Source: Acidobacteriaceae bacterium (GTDB lineage: Bacteria; Acidobacteriota; Terriglobia; Terriglobales; SbA1). From it: 16,567 nt of DNA. The stretch lies in the NCBI GenBank assembly GCA_019237515.1, contig JAFAGX010000033.1, forward strand, positions 1 through 16,567, given 5' to 3'. Positions 15,034 to 16,567 of this stretch are shown here, piece by piece. The notes below the pieces were generated by a model. The model did no database searches. It was not told the origin of the DNA and was given only the letters and a program-made list of their open reading frames with translations. A program made the position numbers and the translations under genes. Within the stretch, counting starts at the first letter, position 1. Each line of letters begins with the position of its first letter.

Positions 15034-16284
15034 CTAAACGTGTGCCGTAGTCAATTCGCGCATCTGCTGCTTGATGGCCACAGACAGCCGCCTTATACCT
15101 TCGCGAATCTGTTCCGGCTGCCCGTAGGAGAAATTCAGCCGCAAGTGCCGGCAGCTGTCTTTGACTGAATTGCCTGCGTAGAAGCAATCACCCGGCACAA
15201 ACGCGACATTCTCTTTCAGCGCGACTTCGAATAGTTTGTTGCAATCCATGCCTTCCGGCAGCGTCACCCAAAGAAATAAGCCGCCGTGCGGGTGCGTCCA
15301 TACAGCTTCGGACGGAAAATATTTCTTCAGTGCTTGCAGCATCACGTCGCGGCGCTCACGGTATACGCGGCGAATCAGCTTCACGTGCTCATCGAGGAAG
15401 TTATCTTTTGCCACTTCGTATGCGACCATCTGCCCGAAAGTAGATGTGTGCAGGTCCGCCCCTTGTTTGAGCTGCACAAACTTTGCGATCACGTCTGTTG
15501 GGGCAACGATCCAACCCAACCGTAGCCCTGGAGCCAAGGTCTTCGAAAATGTGCTGAGATAAATTACGTTCCCGATCGAATACCCGTCATCCCGCCGCAG
15601 GTTCTCGCGATCTAAAACCACCAGAGGTGGCAGGTGCTCGCCTTCGTAGCGCAGCTGTCCGTAAGGATCGTCTTCGATGATCGGAACACCGTATTTATCC
15701 GCGAGCAGCACTAGCTCATGCCGGCGGCCTTCAGAGAGCGTCGTACCACCGGGGTTCTGGAAGTTCGGCAGTACGTACATGAATTTCGGACCAGTGCGTA
15801 AAGGACCTTCCAACAGGTCGGTTCGCAGGCCATCATTATCGCTTTGTACCGATACATATTCCGCACCGTACACATTGAAGGCCTGCAGCGCACCTAGGTA
15901 GGTCGGCGCCTCGACCAATATGCGATCTCCGGGATTGATCAGAAGCTTCCCAATAAGATCCAGCGCCTGTTGGGAACCCGAAGTGATGAGTACATTTTCC
16001 GCCTTCGCCTTGATTCCGTATCGGGCGATGTGGCGCGCCACCATTTCGCGCAGTGGCTCGTAGCCTTCACTCGCTCCATACTGCAAAGCCTGATGTCCAT
16101 TGACCTCCAGGACTTTTCGGCAGGCCTCCTGAAAACGGGCCACCGGGAATACATCGGGAGCGGGGAGTCCTCCAGCAAAGGAAATCACTTCCGGCTTTTG
16201 TGTGATCTTTAACAGTTCGCGAATGGCTGAGCTCTTGATATTCTTCGTGCGTACCGCAAAACGGGATTTCCAGGCAGTCGACAC
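15034..16284 (-). CDS. PLP-dependent aminotransferase, fold type I (LysN/aromatic-like)
   Basis: A cytoplasmic transaminase of the class I/II family, 416 residues from GTG 16284. Key residues are the Schiff-base Lys248 in STFSKTLAPGLRLGW, Asn177 in NFQNPGG, Asp206 and Tyr208 in EDDPYG, and Arg382 in HLRLNFSY, which binds the substrate carboxylate. VISFAGGLPAPDVFP and LQYGASEGYEPLRE are typical of the subgroup that includes 2-aminoadipate aminotransferase (LysN), aromatic aminotransferases and the C-terminal half of MocR regulators. No DNA-binding domain is present, so it is an enzyme and not a MocR protein. The substrate could be 2-aminoadipate, an aromatic or a branched-chain amino acid. The start is set by AGGAGG (16291-16296 on the minus strand) six bases before GTG 16284. 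The frame's earlier GTG at 16305 precedes that site. Confidence 0.93.
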   Translation of the reverse strand: MSTAWKSRFAVRTKNIKSSAIRELLKITQKPEVISFAGGLPAPDVFPVARFQEACRKVLEVNGHQALQYGASEGYEPLREMVARHIARYGIKAKAENVLITSGSQQALDLIGKLLINPGDRILVEAPTYLGALQAFNVYGAEYVSVQSDNDGLRTDLLEGPLRTGPKFMYVLPNFQNPGGTTLSEGRRHELVLLADKYGVPIIEDDPYGQLRYEGEHLPPLVVLDRENLRRDDGYSIGNVIYLSTFSKTLAPGLRLGWIVAPTDVIAKFVQLKQGADLHTSTFGQMVAYEVAKDNFLDEHVKLIRRVYRERRDVMLQALKKYFPSEAVWTHPHGGLFLWVTLPEGMDCNKLFEVALKENVAFVPGDCFYAGNSVKDSCRHLRLNFSYGQPEQIREGIRRLSVAIKQQMRELTTAHV

Positions 16285-16290
16285 GGATTC

Positions 16291-16296
16291 CCTCCT
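16291..16296 (-). promoter_or_regulatory. Ribosome-binding site that fixes the aminotransferase start
   Basis: The minus strand reads AGGAGG, a perfect SD, followed by GAATCC and GTG 16284. It falls inside the longer reading frame and thereby argues against starting at 16305. Confidence 0.85.
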
Positions 16297-16353
16297 CACA
16301 ACCACTTATGTTAAATCCCTGGGCGTTCTGGCTCAGTGATGGCTAACGCGGGC

Positions 16354-16373
16354 GCGGTGACCAAGATCACTGC
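16354..16373. repeat. Compact inverted repeat upstream of the aminotransferase gene
   Basis: GCGGTGA-CCAAGA-TCACTGC (7-base arms with one G:T pair, 6-base spacer) lies about 70 bases before the aminotransferase start. CGGTGA (16355-16360) can alternatively pair with TCACCG (16375-16380). There is no T-run. A regulator binding site is possible, but no known consensus was recognised. Other bases in 16306-16526 show nothing definite. Confidence 0.3.
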
Positions 16374-16502
16374 TTCACCGTGAGGTTAATTGTTCCGTAA
16401 AACTGGCGCTATTTGCAGGGATGGCAACAGCTTAGAAGCGGCGGCCCGGCTCGATTCTTCACGTAATATAAGAGCCGCATCAGGCCTTGCGATAGGATGT
16501 AA

Positions 16503-16508
16503 TAAAAT
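16503..16508 (+). promoter_or_regulatory. Possible -10 element of the tRNA-Pro promoter
   Basis: TAAAAT differs from TATAAT at one position and lies in an AT-rich run 18 bases before the tRNA, followed by GAGCGGC. I cannot identify a matching -35, so this is tentative. Confidence 0.3.
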
Positions 16509-16526
16509 AAAGAGCGGCTGTTTAGT

Positions 16527-16567
16527 CGGGGAGTGGCTCAGCCTGGTAGAGCACCTGGTTCGGGACC
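16527..16567 (+). tRNA. tRNA-Pro (anticodon CGG), 5' part, cut by window end
   Basis: The bases from 16527 match the 5' half of a bacterial proline tRNA: acceptor strand CGGGGAG, D-arm GGCTC-AGCCTGGTA-GAGC, anticodon stem CCTGG and loop TTCGGGA. The anticodon CGG is at 16561-16563 and reads the codon CCG. The start on C1 is the bacterial tRNA-Pro pattern. The window ends within the 3' side of the anticodon stem, so the variable loop, T-arm and 3' end are not visible and full cloverleaf pairing cannot be confirmed. Confidence 0.93.

Noticed and set aside
16473..16519. AGCCGC/GCGGCT inverted repeat before tRNA-Pro
   Set aside because: Arms of six bases separated by 35 bases with no supporting context; probably coincidental.

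Overview
The window looks like chromosomal DNA from a flagellated, diderm, chemoheterotrophic soil bacterium, most plausibly an Acidobacteriota (Terriglobia/Koribacter-like) lineage. This is inferred from the style of the gene set and not proven: P- and L-ring flagellar genes, Tat-exported oxidoreductase and peptidase genes, an MbfA-type ferritin/VIT1 fusion, a DUF1572 protein, and frequent TTG/GTG starts with purine-rich Shine-Dalgarno (SD) sites. I see no insertion sequence, phage gene, CRISPR array or toxin-antitoxin pair.

Layout. (1) 72-2270, plus strand: guaA (GMP synthase) and a membrane-anchored monohaem cytochrome c. (2) 2315-5544, minus strand: a hydantoinase-B/oxoprolinase-type subunit translationally coupled (ATGA) to a DUF1572/DinB-like protein, then a Tat-exported aldo/keto reductase. 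(3) 5610-5837, plus strand: a very small transcription unit carrying a 13-codon lysine-rich ORF with a near-perfect ribosome-binding site, closed by a strong intrinsic terminator. (4) 5794-11127, minus strand: a flagellar/chemotaxis block, in transcription order a cheY remnant, cheX, flgF, flgG, flgA, flgH, flgI, and a flgJ that is split by a one-base frameshift. (5) 11286-12602, plus strand: a membrane-bound GGDEF diguanylate cyclase. (6) 12656-13612, minus strand: an MbfA-like iron exporter, divergent from (7) 13735-15018, plus strand: a Tat-exported M24 metallopeptidase. (8) 15034-16284, minus strand: a fold-type I PLP aminotransferase. (9) From 16527 to the end: the 5' part of tRNA-Pro(CGG).

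How the genes fit together. The flg genes encode proximal and distal rod proteins (FlgF, FlgG), the P-ring and its chaperone (FlgI, FlgA), the L-ring (FlgH) and the rod-binding factor (FlgJ). CheX is a CheY-P phosphatase, and the neighbouring diguanylate cyclase could influence the motile-to-sessile switch (inference). The other genes are housekeeping or metabolic and not obviously linked.

Three things are easily missed by automatic calling: the frameshifted flgJ at 5794-6139, the C-terminal remnant of a CheY-like receiver overlapping the cheX start at 11014-11127, and the 13-residue lysine-rich peptide unit at about 5640-5837. No clearly new multi-gene system is visible. The lysine-rich micro-unit is the best candidate for something undescribed.
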